Assembly: GCA_964017125.1 (NCBI GenBank) | Contig: OZ024908.1 | Span: 78,262,844 to 78,326,843 of the forward strand | Reading direction: 5' to 3' | Source of the DNA: Flabesymbios commensalis | Lineage: Eukaryota > Annelida > Polychaeta > Terebellida > Flabelligeridae | DNA: 64,000 nt | Shown: positions 36,280 to 47,106 of the stretch, piece after piece | How the letters are laid out: each line of letters begins with the position of its first letter | Numbering within the stretch: the first letter of the stretch is position 1 | The notes under the pieces: model-generated | The model's database searches: none | What the model was told of the DNA's origin: nothing | Seen by the model: only the letters and a program-made list of their open reading frames with translations | Made by a program: the position numbers and the translations under genes

Positions 36280-37560
36280 CGTAATAAATATATGACAGTG
36301 TATGATATTGCAATGTGATATTACATTAAAATGTCAGAATATGACATCAAATTAGAGGATGTGACAGTTTAACGTCAGGATATGATAGTTTTATGTCAGG
36401 ATATATGAATATGATATCAGGATATAACACTTTAATATCAATATATGTAATATAATGTCCAAACATTGGTGTTTAATATAGCAAAATCACGTTATCATGG
36501 CTCAATACAGCTTTATAAAGGCAATATATAGTGGCTAAACATCACGTTGCTGTATTAAAATGAAAAGATATGGCATCATATTATCACGAAATGCATTACA
36601 ATTTCGTGATATATCATTTTACCATCACTATGACATTTTAATGTCAGGATATCACATTTGAATATTAGGATATGGTACTTGAATATTATGATATCAAATC
36701 AAGATATGGCGGGCTTGGTGGCATTCTAAAGTGACATTATAATGACTGAATATGGCACTACAATATTTTAATGTGACCATAGAATTTCAGGATATGTCAC
36801 CTTAAAGTCTGGATATGGCATTTTAATGTCAGGATATTATATTGTTATGTCAAGGTATAACATTTCAATTACAATATATTGAGAGACGCACGGTACCATG
36901 TGGTAATACAGAATCGACATAGAACATTCCAATATCAGGCTGGCACATGTCAGTTCAACATATATATCGCAATATAATTCAGTAAGTAAAGGCCTCTACA
37001 TAGCTCAAATACCGGTACTCTAAAACTGCCAACAACAAAAGCACTTCGGAAGATTCAATAAAATGGAAAGTAAGATAGGGTTAAGACACATGCTCTTTGA
37101 ACAGCATGTGGCCTTGCCCTCTCTTACTTTCATTTTCTCTTACACTAAAATGTCATATTGTGATGTTAATATGCTATATCATGATATTATAATAATATCG
37201 TGACAATGCACTAAAAGATCCTGGCACTTTAATACCATACCGTGATGCTTAACCACCATATCCTGCATTTATAAAGCTGTATCCAGACATCATGACGTCA
37301 TTTTACTATAATAATGAGCAATATTTGGACATTACAAAACCATATCATGACGTTAATGTGTCTTGTCCTCCTATTATCGTGACATAAAAAGATCATATCC
37401 TGACGATAAACTGTGACATCAATTAATTCAATGTCATATTCCGATATTCTGATGTAAAATCATCTCATTACAACACCATACAATGCCATAACTTCATTAC
37501 GAAATATATATATCCTAATATTCAAAATGTAATATTTTGATATTTAAATCATATATTTCA
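36280..37560. repeat. Inner repeats of element B (ATGACATTTTAATGTCAGGA words)
   Basis: Dozens of diverged 20-25-bp words such as TGACATTTTAATGTCAGGAT and CAGGATATGATAGTTTTATG in the left half, and their inverse (ATATCCTGACGATAAACTGT) in the right half. The whole passage is a degenerate mirrored array. Confidence 0.75.
37066..37131. repeat. Apex hairpin of element B
   Basis: 29-bp arms (GAAAGTAAGATAGGGTTAAG... at 37066-37094 and its inverse at 37103-37131) match at about 25 positions around an 8-base loop. This is the centre of symmetry of the whole 3.86-kb palindrome. Confidence 0.85.
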
Positions 37561-37736
37561 TGATATTAAACATGTTCACATTCGCAGATCATGGACAAAA
37601 GTAAGTATTTAAAAGAGCATTGTTGCAGGACGATTATCAAAGATGTCATGTAGGCTACATGTAACGGGTGAGGCGCAAGTCCTTATCTTGTAATTGATTT
37701 TTGCCAGAAAGCCTCCCTTCAACGTCACCTACCGCC

Positions 37737-37840
37737 CCAGCCAACACGGGGCATTAATCCAATTCTGTTTAATTTTTGGGCCAGCGTCGAAGACGGTCAG
37801 CCAATATTAAAACAGTATTGGATGAATGCCTCGTGTTTAA
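37737..37840. repeat. Palindromic MITE, family P, copy 5, inside element B
   Basis: Starts CCCAGCCAACACGGGGCATT, has the core GGGCCAGCGTCGAAGACGGT and ends GCCTCGTGTTT. It lies in the right half of element B with no partner in the left half, so it entered after the palindrome formed. Confidence 0.75.
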
Positions 37841-39019
37841 ACTCCATTATGATACAGAGCATAGGGTGTGGAATCTACAGTCTGGGAACGGATTTTAGCT
37901 CATGGTCGTTTGTCACCAACGCAAACTGAAAGAGCAGTCGTACCACAAAGAGTTCTAAAAAGAGTGAGTTGCGGGTGCAGAGTGGCTTGTTCATAGGGGG
38001 GAATCTCACAAATCTAGACTATATTGTAAAATGATGTGCTCTTTTTGTATTGGCCAAACATGTAGAAATTACTGACAGCTCGGATGATTGAAACGCAATA
38101 ATTTCATTATTGACCGGAGATTAATCTGTTAACTTGACAAATCTCAATCTACATTTCTAGTGGGAAAGCAGTTCGAAAACACTTCAAAGCGCACCCACCA
38201 TGGTAGAATTAACTACCGATAAACTCAATATAATAAAATATGGTCATCTAAATAAGTTCTAGACTCCATGGGTTCGGCTGAAAAAAAACATTTCAGTCTC
38301 AACAACGAGATAGTTAGCGCATTTTTTCGGGGTTTCTTAAGAGATAGCTTAACACAATATTATGGCGGCCATCTTGAATTTGTGGTATTAGAAAAGTACT
38401 GATATTATTTCTGATCCTCTGGATAACCTCCTTGTACTTTAAAACATAGGTAGAGACACCAAAATCATTGTTTTAACTTCAAAAGTGAGGAATTGGGGTA
38501 TACACCTTTTTTAAAAAAAATGACGTTACCTGGTGCACTTGTGGGATTTATGTTGATAAATTCAATATTATAAAATAACGGTGATCTAAATAAATGCTAG
38601 ATTCCATGGGTTTGGCCAAAAAATACATTTTAGGTTCAACAACGAGATAGATATCTCATATTTTCGTGTGTTTTTGAGATATCGCTTAACATAATCAGAA
38701 CAATATGGCGGCCATCTTGGATTTTTGGTATTGAGAAAAGTGCTGATAGCATTTCTGATCATCTGGATCAACTCTTTGGGCCTTAAAATATAAGTAGAGA
38801 CACCAAAATATTTTTTTTCTAACTACAAAGGTGAGGAATTAGGGTATACCCCTGTTCTTCGAAAATGGCGTCACATAGTGGCGGCCATCTTGAATTAAGA
38901 AAAATGCACAAGGGGGATTTTTGGGGCCTCTTCGGAATTCGTCCTTCGGCTTTCTGCAATTTTATTCCAGGTTCCTGTTTTTTTTCACTGATGCTCTTGC
39001 ACTACAATGCTGTTAGCCG

Positions 39020-39540
39020 AGGCTATGCAATCTTGTCCTCTCCACCAAAAAAGACCAGCACTCTCCTCGAGGTCGTGATTCCTCACTCAGCAAGAAACAT
39101 TGATAAAAGTTTGCAGCCATGCCACCAAAAGTTATGTTCGTGAATAAAACAAACATGGACATACTCCCTGATTATAATTAGGAAGCTGTTGGTTCTGTTG
39201 GTCATATCAATACGGTCATATCAATACGGTCATATCAATACGGTCATATCAATACGGTCATATCAATACGGTATTCGCCTTATCTCCGTGGGCAGCAGGC
39301 TATCACACTCCAATCCGGCCCTTGTCGCTTCAACACGTAAATATGGCATAATAATGGCAGAACAGCAGGGGCGTAAGAATGTTTTCTCTTATCCCACCCA
39401 GTAATTGAATAGTATTTTACCGCTTGCTGCACATTGTGACAATATCGCGAAGGAAGGAAGGCCGAAGTCTCGACTGTCAGGTACTGTATCGAATGACTAG
39501 AAATTATCATTATTGTACAGCTAATTTCATGTGCACTAAT
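39020..39540. other. No recognised gene; holds a 14-bp minisatellite
   Basis: Apart from the five-copy repeat at 39201-39270, nothing is identifiable. Confidence 0.4.
39201..39270 (+). repeat. 14-bp minisatellite, five exact copies
   Basis: GTCATATCAATACG repeated five times without a change (70 bp). Perfect identity suggests recent expansion. Confidence 0.98.
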
Positions 39541-39544
39541 TCCC

Positions 39545-39650
39545 AGCTCACACGACGTATTAGGCCAATGTCGTTTAAATGATGGTCCAACGTCTGCGAC
39601 GCTGACCCAGCATTTACCCATCATTGGCTCAATGTGTCGTGTTTGCTGGA
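39545..39650. repeat. Palindromic MITE, family P, copy 6
   Basis: CACACGACGTATTAGGCCAA, the core GTCCAACGTCTGCGACGCTG, and the end TGTGTCGTGTTTGCTGG. It lies head-to-tail with copy 7, four bases away. Confidence 0.75.
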
Positions 39651-39654
39651 ACAT

Positions 39655-39761
39655 CCCAGCAAGCACGATACATTGAAACAATGTTTTTAATGTTGGGCCA
39701 GCGTCGAAGACGTTGGGCCAACGTTAAAACAACATTGTTTCAGTGTATACTGTTTGCTGGG
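39655..39761. repeat. Palindromic MITE, family P, copy 7 (best copy)
   Basis: A complete 107-bp member. It starts CCCAGCAAGCACGATACATT, and its right end inverts to CCCAGCAAACAGTATACACT. The centre GTTGGGCCAGCGTCGAAGAC, GTTGGGCCAACG is itself self-complementary, so the element folds along its full length. AT lies directly outside both ends, consistent with a 2-bp target duplication. It is non-coding. Confidence 0.85.
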
Positions 39762-39800
39762 ATAGGCGTGGACAGATAATCGAGAGTGGAAAGCAGTGGG

Positions 39801-39998
39801 TTAACCCTTTTAGTACGAGGACGGACTTGAGACTCTAAGATATATAGACGTCGGATTTTGACGTTCAAAGTCGATCACCGCACTGAAAGAATTAAGCATT
39901 AATGACCGTAGACACATAAACTGATAACATATAGGTATTCAAATGAGGCGAGAACAGCTAACTATATAAGGCCTTCAGGATGACTTCATATTGACAAT
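39801..39998 (+). repeat. Dispersed repeat F, copy 1 (TTAACCC end)
   Basis: TTAACCCTTTTAGTACGAGG, ACGGACTTGAGAC, a GACGTCGGATTTTGACGTTC passage, then CACTGAAAGAATTAA, ATGACCGTAGAC and ATAGGTATTCAAATGA. The same order recurs at 62003-62195 and, inverted and partial, at 49915-49980. Confidence 0.65.
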
Positions 39999-39999
39999 A

Positions 40000-40890
40000 A
40001 CAACTTTGTTTCCCAAGGTTTTTACAAAAAATATTTCAGCGTTAGGATTAGAAAGCACATGGTGATGGAGGGGAATGCGTCGCGTGTGTCTTTTCATGAA
40101 GACATTCTTGAACCGTCACAATGGCACGTCCCCGACAGAAATCACCCTCGACACAAAGAGTCTGGCGCCCGCGACACAAGCCTCGTTAGCAATTCTGAAC
40201 AGGGAATTACTTATAAACCATTCTAATGTGACGCCCATTGTTTGATACGTGACGTGAACACAAAAAAAAATAGAATATAGTCTTGAAGCACGCTCATCAT
40301 CTCCACCATGATTGTCGGTGCTTAATCCGCTGGGAATCTGGATAGCGGAGACAGACGATGCCCGACCCGTATGAGCCAACAATAGAGCATCTGACTCAGC
40401 CATACTTTTTTTTTTTGTAAAATGACGATATAAATCGTAGAAAATTAGAACGAACAATGACTGAAGTGTGATCACATAAGTATTTCATTAAAAAATTTAA
40501 ATGTTTTAAAAAACAAACATCTGAGCATATTTATAATGGAATAAAATGAGTGTAGAATCACGTAACCATTTTTAAAATTCCGTTTACATTTAAATGTATG
40601 TACCTTATAATGTACCTGTGTATTATATAATGTACCTACATAATGTTGTAGAAGGGTTATCTGGGTGTGAGTAAATGAATTATTATAAATAATGATTTTG
40701 TCGTCGCTGACATCACGGGGGATACTTTAACGCTGGTGTTTAATCTATTCCAGCACATTTTTTTAAATAATGTCGCAATTTAACTTCCCTAATATTGACA
40801 TGATAGGGTCAAACAAATCTTCTTGGGTTAAACGTGTTAAATAGTCTCCACAACTGTCTGGGGTGTTATAGATGGATTCACTGACATCTG
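40000..40890. other. No recognised gene
   Basis: A 119-codon minus-strand frame (40475-40116) has no motif I recognise. The rest is A+T-rich. Confidence 0.35.
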
Positions 40891-40894
40891 TAGT

Positions 40895-41145
40895 AAGTGT
40901 GTAATACACAAGAGAAGGGCGGTGGCCCTGGGTTCGGTACCGGTTTGAAAGGAGCAAAAATGTTTCTTCCCCACCTACTCGTAAAACTCAGTATTGTGGG
41001 GAGCTTCCGTGACCGAGAGGTAGCGTGTTTGGCCTCAGACCGCCAGGGTAGGAATTTCGAATCTGTGTCTGGAGGGCATTGTCACTCATTTATCTCACCA
41101 CCCTCTAGAGGTTCTCCTGGCCCAGTTTAGCCTATATGTGCAAGA
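40895..41145 (+). mobile_element. tRNA-derived SINE T, copy 2
   Basis: GGGTTCGGTACC is a left B-box-like remnant. The linker AAAAATGTTTCTTCCCCACC, TACTCGTAAAACTCAGTATT follows. The second tRNA-like head is GGGGAGCTTCCGTGACCGAG, AGGTAGCG...GGCCTCAGACCGCCAGGG with a B-box GAATTTCGAATCTG. The body GTCTGGAGGGCATTGTCACT, TCTCCTGGCCCAGTTTAGCC follows. It lies just upstream of the decayed cysteine-tail gene. Confidence 0.8.
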
Positions 41146-41385
41146 AAAGGACCTAAAACCCTATTTATGTCATATCATATACAAAAGAGAATTGTACTAG
41201 AATTGACCATTTTACACTAGTTCTCAAAAGTCTCGGCAAGCGGGTGACAATAGGTGATTTTGATGTACCATAATAACTGTCGAGTGAGTTAAATCTTTCA
41301 TATCACCATGATCTCATTCTAGAAAAGCTCATGTAATTTTTGTATGTTTGGCTAAATTTCTGGTTGCAGGCTAGGAACTGTTCAA

Positions 41386-43250
41386 TTTAAGAAAACATCA
41401 GACAAGATCCCACAGCTGGCTGTGCACGATGTGGCAATACGTGTTCGTTTGGCTGGTGCAGTGTCTGATCTATATTATGATAAAGTTTGCCACGTGAATG
41501 ACCAAGATATACCTACGGTCTACCTCTCACGAAGACAGACATTTTATGATGATGCCAAGAAAATGATTGGTGAGAAGTGTAGAACTGTTCATCCTCTGAA
41601 CCCGAAAGTACATTCACTACTGTATCCAAGTCAACTTGCTGAATCGGTCATTGTATATTACACGCACACTGGAGACAGCCACGTGTTCAATGTTTGATTC
41701 TGATGCATCAGCAAGCCAGTCAGAAGACACACAAACACTGTTGTCCAAGAGATTGTCCACACAGCTCTACATTTGCGTGCTGGGCACCCCAAATAGCCTA
41801 CATTTATTTATCTGTGTTTTGTTTGGTGGGGATTTATCATTAGACATGGATGATCCTGGAATTCAAAAGGACGCCACACAAATCAAAATCTACAGCATCG
41901 CACAAGACATTGTATATGGTTTATCAAAGCAAAATAAATTGTCTCCAAAGCATCTAGCTCTTGGTTTAGCTCTACACCAAACGAAAGGGTTCCTAACCAG
42001 GAACGTCTTGCAAAGCATTACGAGCTAGACAGAGTACCAGCAAGCTCAAGATCATGACCACAACCAGTAGTATCTGGTACTGTTGAGTGTTGACCTGGGA
42101 AAATGGAGCTTATATACAGTAAACAATGTGACACATGCTTTGAATATGGCTATTATCTCGAGTGCATAGCAGTGGCAAGCAAGACATCCCATCCTGGTCA
42201 GTGTTGTATCATAGATAAACCCATCACAACAATTGACGTTATTGCATAGATTCCAAAGGGCGGCGACTCATCTCAAACAAAAACATGTACTCCTTGTGTG
42301 AGATATCCCTGTTAGGACAAAAGAACTATGTTGTGAAAATTCAGAGAGATATAATAATATCATAGTACTTCTTGAAGTCAATCGGCCAGCATGCTGGGTG
42401 TGCTGGTCTTGATGCTATTTGGCTGGAGGCTGGCATATTTGCTGTCATGGAAGGTAAGACCTACTACAGAGCTGTCCGATGGAACATGCCAGTAGTTGAG
42501 GCTCTTCGTCGAATCAAGTGGGAGTCATTCCGTAGATATGTTATTGATAAATATTCAGAAGAAGTGGATTAACAAGCACCAGTAATAAATGTTCTGTTCC
42601 AGAAAAAAAATGCCAATAGTGAAATAATTTAAAGTGAGGTGTAGAAATTTCCGACATCCTGCTACTTCCAGAGATTACTGATCTGTGGACAGAATTTGAT
42701 GAAGTGTTCAACATTGAACCTGACGACACATTTTGGACGACCTATATGGAGCTTGTTGAGAACATGCTTAACTTTATCAGAACACATAGGATAGTGATTG
42801 GCAGTTGCACATGCATTCTCTAAGAATAATGCGACCATGGTGGAGCACATAAATGATCATGTCAAATATGCACAATGGGGACCTGTATACTATGCTGAAA
42901 TGCTGGCCCTGCAAGAGACGGTTCCTGAGGTGTATATGCAGAGTTTATGACAGGAAACATTGTAGTGAGGAAAACAAGCCGGCAATTCAACCAAAGATGA
43001 TGATCAAGATAAGTCAATATCAACTCGCAAGGATGCTCCGCCATTAAGGGTACAGAATGATGTGGCAGATGTTGTCCGTCTTGTAATTTGTAATTACCAC
43101 ATAATTAAATAAACTTTCTACCTGGTTACATGTGGCTGTCAAACTAAATGTAAATCACGCGATTGCAAATGCTACAAATCACGGCAAATATGCACACCTG
43201 CATGTGGATGTAACGCAGAACATTGCTGCAATCCTGTTGCAAACTTACTT
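41386..43250 (+). pseudogene. Decayed cysteine-tail multicopy protein, copy 1
   Basis: A series of plus-strand pieces in order. 41386-41696 has LGTVQFKKTSDKIPQLAVHD and LHPLNP/VIVYYTHTGD-like words, preceded by TTTCTGGTTGCAG, a good splice acceptor. 41840-42028 has YSIAQDIVYGLSKQNKLSPK and HLALGLALHQ. 42372-42572 has GQHAGCAGLDAIWLEAGIFA and YRAVRWNMPVVEALRR. 42660-42960 has WTTYMELVENMLNFIRTHR, then KYAQWGPVYYAEMLALQ. A tail at 43129-43250 has CGCQTKCKSRDCKCYKS and CTPACGCNAEHCC, a CXC-type cysteine cluster. From memory these match a very abundant uncharacterised family in cnidarian, mollusc and other invertebrate gene sets, with no assigned function. The frame is broken several times. No inverted ends were found around this copy. 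Confidence 0.6.
43129..43250 (+). other. CXC-like cysteine cluster at the end of copy 1
   Basis: Ten cysteines in about 30 residues, in the pattern CGC-x4-C-x4-CKC then C-x3-CGC-x4-CC. This resembles tesmin/TSO1-type CXC zinc- and DNA-binding clusters. The passage is open and less decayed than what lies upstream. Confidence 0.65.
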
Positions 43251-43259
43251 ATAAATGTT

Positions 43260-44690
43260 TGCTATTATTGAAGGGGTGAGTAGCCACCATCTAAAATATA
43301 TATTTTAATTTAGCAGTTGCTGCAAGCTGTCTGCACAAAAACTACTTTACCACTTGATAGAAACAATGTGAAGATTATAAAATGATAACAAATACCGTAA
43401 GCTTATTTTTTGTTCTTTTAGATGTCTGAAATGTGATTTCACCACGTTGTTTTTCTAATCTCAATCATTTTACTTGTTCATTGACTGTACATCTGATCAG
43501 ATGGAAATACATGGTGTCGTCTTTTTTGGTAGTACAAAATGCTTTCCCAGATTAGCTAACGCAAATACTTCACATAGTGTTTAAGTGTAGTTAAAATTGT
43601 TATATACTACTGATATTGAAGGCATTAAAAGAGTGTCTATATGCATACAAATACAATGTGTTGATTATAATGGCTGATAAAACATGTATATATAGCCACC
43701 ATTTGTATTTAAAATTGAAACACATTTTAAGTATTTTTCGGATAACATACACCTACACGTTAATTTGCTCGCTATATATCATTCACGCATAATTGGAACG
43801 ATTGTAACAAAGAAATTACCACATATAAACTTTCCAGCTCGTGTTGTCGATGCTGGATTTATACGTAGGCCTATATAGTGGCCATTTTGAAATTCAGTTT
43901 TTGACTATTTAGAAACAAAATCTTAACTGGCATCCACCCCTACATTGCTATCCAGGTCATATATGTCACTCATATGCAGTTAGTTCAGTTATAACAAAGA
44001 TTTGCCATCTAAACATTTTCTAGCCAACTTCGTCGATGGTGGCTTGCTGACCATTAGCCACATATGCCCCTACATTAAAAATTCAGACACGGCCCTCCAT
44101 TTAACAGACTTCACTTCTAGTACAGTGCCGCTCGCCCACTCGCAGACACTGCTCAGATTGTTAGATTCCTGTCAATACCCCCCCCCCCCCCCACTCGGCT
44201 GTTTGGCGCCTCGAGTCAGCTGCCACGCAACTCTCTCAACATCTGACAATGTTTCCCATGGGTTTGGCTGTGCACAGTGGGTGGGTATATAGTGATGAGT
44301 AGATTAGTGGTTATAGTGGTGGCTGAATAGGTTGGTTGAATAGACACCTGTAGGTTTACACTTTTTTAGTCTGATCTACGTACAAGTACATCAGCTCCCA
44401 CCTAGCGTCCTACCTGAGCACATAAGCTGCCACCTGGTGATCAGTATGAAACCTCCTGATATTTAACCGGCGCTATGGTCATGCCAACGCAATTGCAGTG
44501 AGAGAATATGTATTTTTTATATTATCGCATGCACATTCCGCTGTAGTTTCTGCTGTCAGTATGGGTAGGCCTAATCCTGCTGAGTGATACCCCTTCATTT
44601 AGAGATATCAAACAGGACAAAATCACTCCGCTGTCACGTAGATCTCATACTATTGACTACTTATACGACTTGAACACGCTGCATGTACTG
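43260..44690. other. No recognised gene; C-run at 44179-44193
   Basis: A+T-rich. Holds a run of about 15 C near 44179 and CCATTTTGAAATTCAG near 43880, reminiscent of arm motifs but too short to assign. Confidence 0.35.
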
Positions 44691-44694
44691 CATC

Positions 44695-44811
44695 TCAACG
44701 TACATGAAGCGTTGCCCCAACGTTGTGTTAATGCTGGGTCAGCGTCGAAGACGACAGGCCAGCATTAACACAACATTGAGACAACGTCTCGTGCTCGCTG
44801 GGATTATTCAT
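44695..44811. repeat. Palindromic MITE, family P, copy 8
   Basis: GCGTTGCCCCAACGTTGTGT, the core GGGTCAGCGTCGAAGACGAC, AGGCCAGCATTAACACAACA and the end GTCTCGTGCTCGCTGGG. Confidence 0.75.
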
Positions 44812-44814
44812 ATT

Positions 44815-46540
44815 TGACAAAAAATGGAGGTCAACGGTTTTGAAATCTTGTTGATTGAGGTCACGTTTTATCTTTAACATCTTCAAACGTTCGTATTTGA
44901 TGTGCTAATAACAAACGAAAAAAACAAACAAATATAATCAGGATCGGCGGTATTTATAATGGCCCACTTTCGCTAAAAAAAGAAAATAAATGTTTTAAAT
45001 TTTATAGTTTCTAGCAAACCTCTAATTTTTGTATTATTCCTACCTATTTGCTGTTCAAAGTCGAAATGTGACAATGTAAGGTGTTTCCGGTGTAAGCTAA
45101 GTGCTAGCTGAGAGCGTTAGCTGAGTTACGTTATGTGTAACTTCACATCAAAGACATAGTTTCCTTGATAGCAAGATCTTTATGTTTCATAGTAGCAGAA
45201 ATACATAGTCATATGTGCTTATGTAGTTTTTATAGTATGCACCTGTGCCAAGTGAAATGTCATGTATTTGGAATACTTTAGTAAGACTCAAGAACAAACA
45301 CTTTTCCAGTGAGATAATATGCTGCTCTTGGTCATTCTTTCAAGATGCAAAAATTACTGCGAGGAATGATTCAACATGTCCGTGATCTAGAAAGACAGCC
45401 ATGTAACTTAATCCAGGCTTCTCGATTAGGAGGGTTTCAACATGCCCGTGATCTAGAAAGACAGCCATGTAGCCTAATCCAAGCTTCTCCATTTTCTCGA
45501 CATAACTTAATCGCGCATCCTTCAATATAATGGACAACTGCACCGATCGTGTTATTTAAAAAATAGTCTTGTATCGTGAGTTGGTCAGTCCAGCTTTAAT
45601 ATCACTTCGTTGTTTGCGTTTGAAATGGAGCAAAATATCCGGGATTTCACAACAAAGCTCAAAACTATTATTATTTGGGTCCTTTTAAAGTATATTCAAG
45701 CTAATTGAGGTCACTTTTTATCCCTATGAGATGGTATTATTCTCAGAAAAAATATGTTTGTGGCATCCGTTGACCAGTCTTGACATGCATATAACTTCGC
45801 CTGACTTTTTTGCATTTGATATAGAGCAAAATATCCAGAAGTTCAAAACATTTCCTGACCAGGTATATCAGAAATGATCAGTGCAGTGAAGGTGAACACG
45901 TAAAGTTTAGTTTACCTATTACCCATTTGACATCAGAGCTAGAACTGCTCTATGTTGCACTATGGGACAGAGAGATTGCATAGGCATACTTGAAATGTTT
46001 TTGCGTAAAGGATTTCACATGCGTAAAAAAATCGATGTTATTGTATTTTACAGTGAATCGATACACAATATCATAAATGAAAAAAGGCACCTGAAATCGA
46101 CCCACATAATCCTTTGCTTGGTCTCTAGCTAATCGCATTTCAATTACATATTGATTTATATTTGTTTTCTGTAATACAATTACGCAATTTAAAGGATATG
46201 TAAGTGGGAACACATAATTCTGGCGACGTTTTAATCAGTGATATTTTACAGGTAGAAAGTACCCTGATGAGCTCTATCACGTGTGACATGCAGATAAAGG
46301 TTATCTCACATAAAATAAAATAAGATATGTTTGTAACACCAAAAAACTCCGAGAAATATGGTGGCGACAAAAGATGGACACTTAAGAAAAGCTGCTGTAT
46401 ATTGCTCATTGGACCAATGTGAATGTACCTGAATAAATCAAAACAACGCGAATGTCATTAACGTGCCACAGATGTATTAAATACCACAGTCTGCTGTGAA
46501 GAGAGCATGAAGTCAAATATAGGTTCACTTTTGAACATGC
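44815..46540. other. No recognised gene
   Basis: Holds a local tandem duplication of about 66 bp at 45361-45492 (CCGTGATCTAGAAAGACAGC twice). Otherwise nothing is identifiable. Confidence 0.4.
45361..45492 (+). repeat. Local ~66-bp duplication
   Basis: Two adjacent copies of a passage reading CAACATGTCCGTGATCTAGA, AAGACAGCCATGTAACTTAA, TCCAGGCTTCTC, with a few differences. Confidence 0.85.
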
Positions 46541-46543
46541 AGC

Positions 46544-46731
46544 ATGCCGCATTTATTCTCTGGTAAACGTTTTGTGTTGGTCATATATCTTCTTACTGTT
46601 TTTGTCTTGCTGAGAAGATTTAAAGTGGATGACATTAATGTGTTTTTTTCTACAAAATCGGTTGATTTCAATGTAGCGGATGAAGTGATTATAATGGATC
46701 ATGATTTATTTTTCCTTGGAAATACCTGGTA
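46544..46731 (+). CDS. Possible first coding exon of the sulfotransferase gene
   Basis: An ATG-started frame with a short basic head and one hydrophobic segment: MPHLFSGKRFVLVIYLLTVF then VLLRRF, about residues 9-25. This is the shape of a type II Golgi membrane anchor, as expected for carbohydrate sulfotransferases. The frame ends soon after ACCTG followed by GTAGCG, a weak splice donor. It is assigned by position (about 560 bp upstream of a sulfotransferase stem exon, same strand) and topology. Sequence similarity alone would not identify it. Confidence 0.4.
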
Positions 46732-47106
46732 GCGATGCTGTTAAGAGGGTGATGTATTGATTTGAGGTGAGACTTGGGGGATTTGCTGCCTATCAGGGTG
46801 TGGTTTATAGGCGGAGCCGTAGGACCGAAATACACAGACAGGACTCACATCCTGCAACATCAAATTCTTTTCAGGGTGATTTCACGTTAATGATATTAGT
46901 GCAGTATCAAACTGTAGTGCTGAATATGCTAGTATTGCATACTGCGGGGAATAGTAAAAGAATGTGGTGCCACCATATTTTCAAGCCGCATACTATTAGA
47001 ATACCCCATACGTCATTCTAAAAAGTACTAAACATCTTCCATATCGAGATAATTATATATTTAGGTAAGAATGATATAATGGTACATTCCTATTTTGACT
47101 GTTCAG

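Larger units (their letters stand above)
35150..39012. mobile_element. Element B: 3.86-kb imperfect palindrome (foldback-like)
   Basis: The two halves are inverse copies around 37098. Paired landmarks: TAGTGCAAGAGCAT (35163) with ATGCTCTTGCACTA (38991); AAGATGGCCGCCAC (35298) with GTGGCGGCCATCTT (38878); CAAGATGGCCGCCATAT (35469) with ATATGGCGGCCATCTTG (38704). Opposing coordinates sum to about 74,190 at each pair. The outer 700-850 bp of each half contain units near 400 bp. The inner part has many TATGACATTTTAATGTCAGG-like words. No transposase-like frame was seen; the open frames inside are under 95 codons. Confidence 0.85.

Noticed and set aside
35721-39143. Small frames within element B as a possible transposase
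   Set aside because: All are under 95 codons, lie across mirrored repeats and share no motif with known transposases.
46140-46409. Minus-strand frames upstream of the sulfotransferase gene
   Set aside because: No recognisable domain, and composition like the A+T-rich flank.
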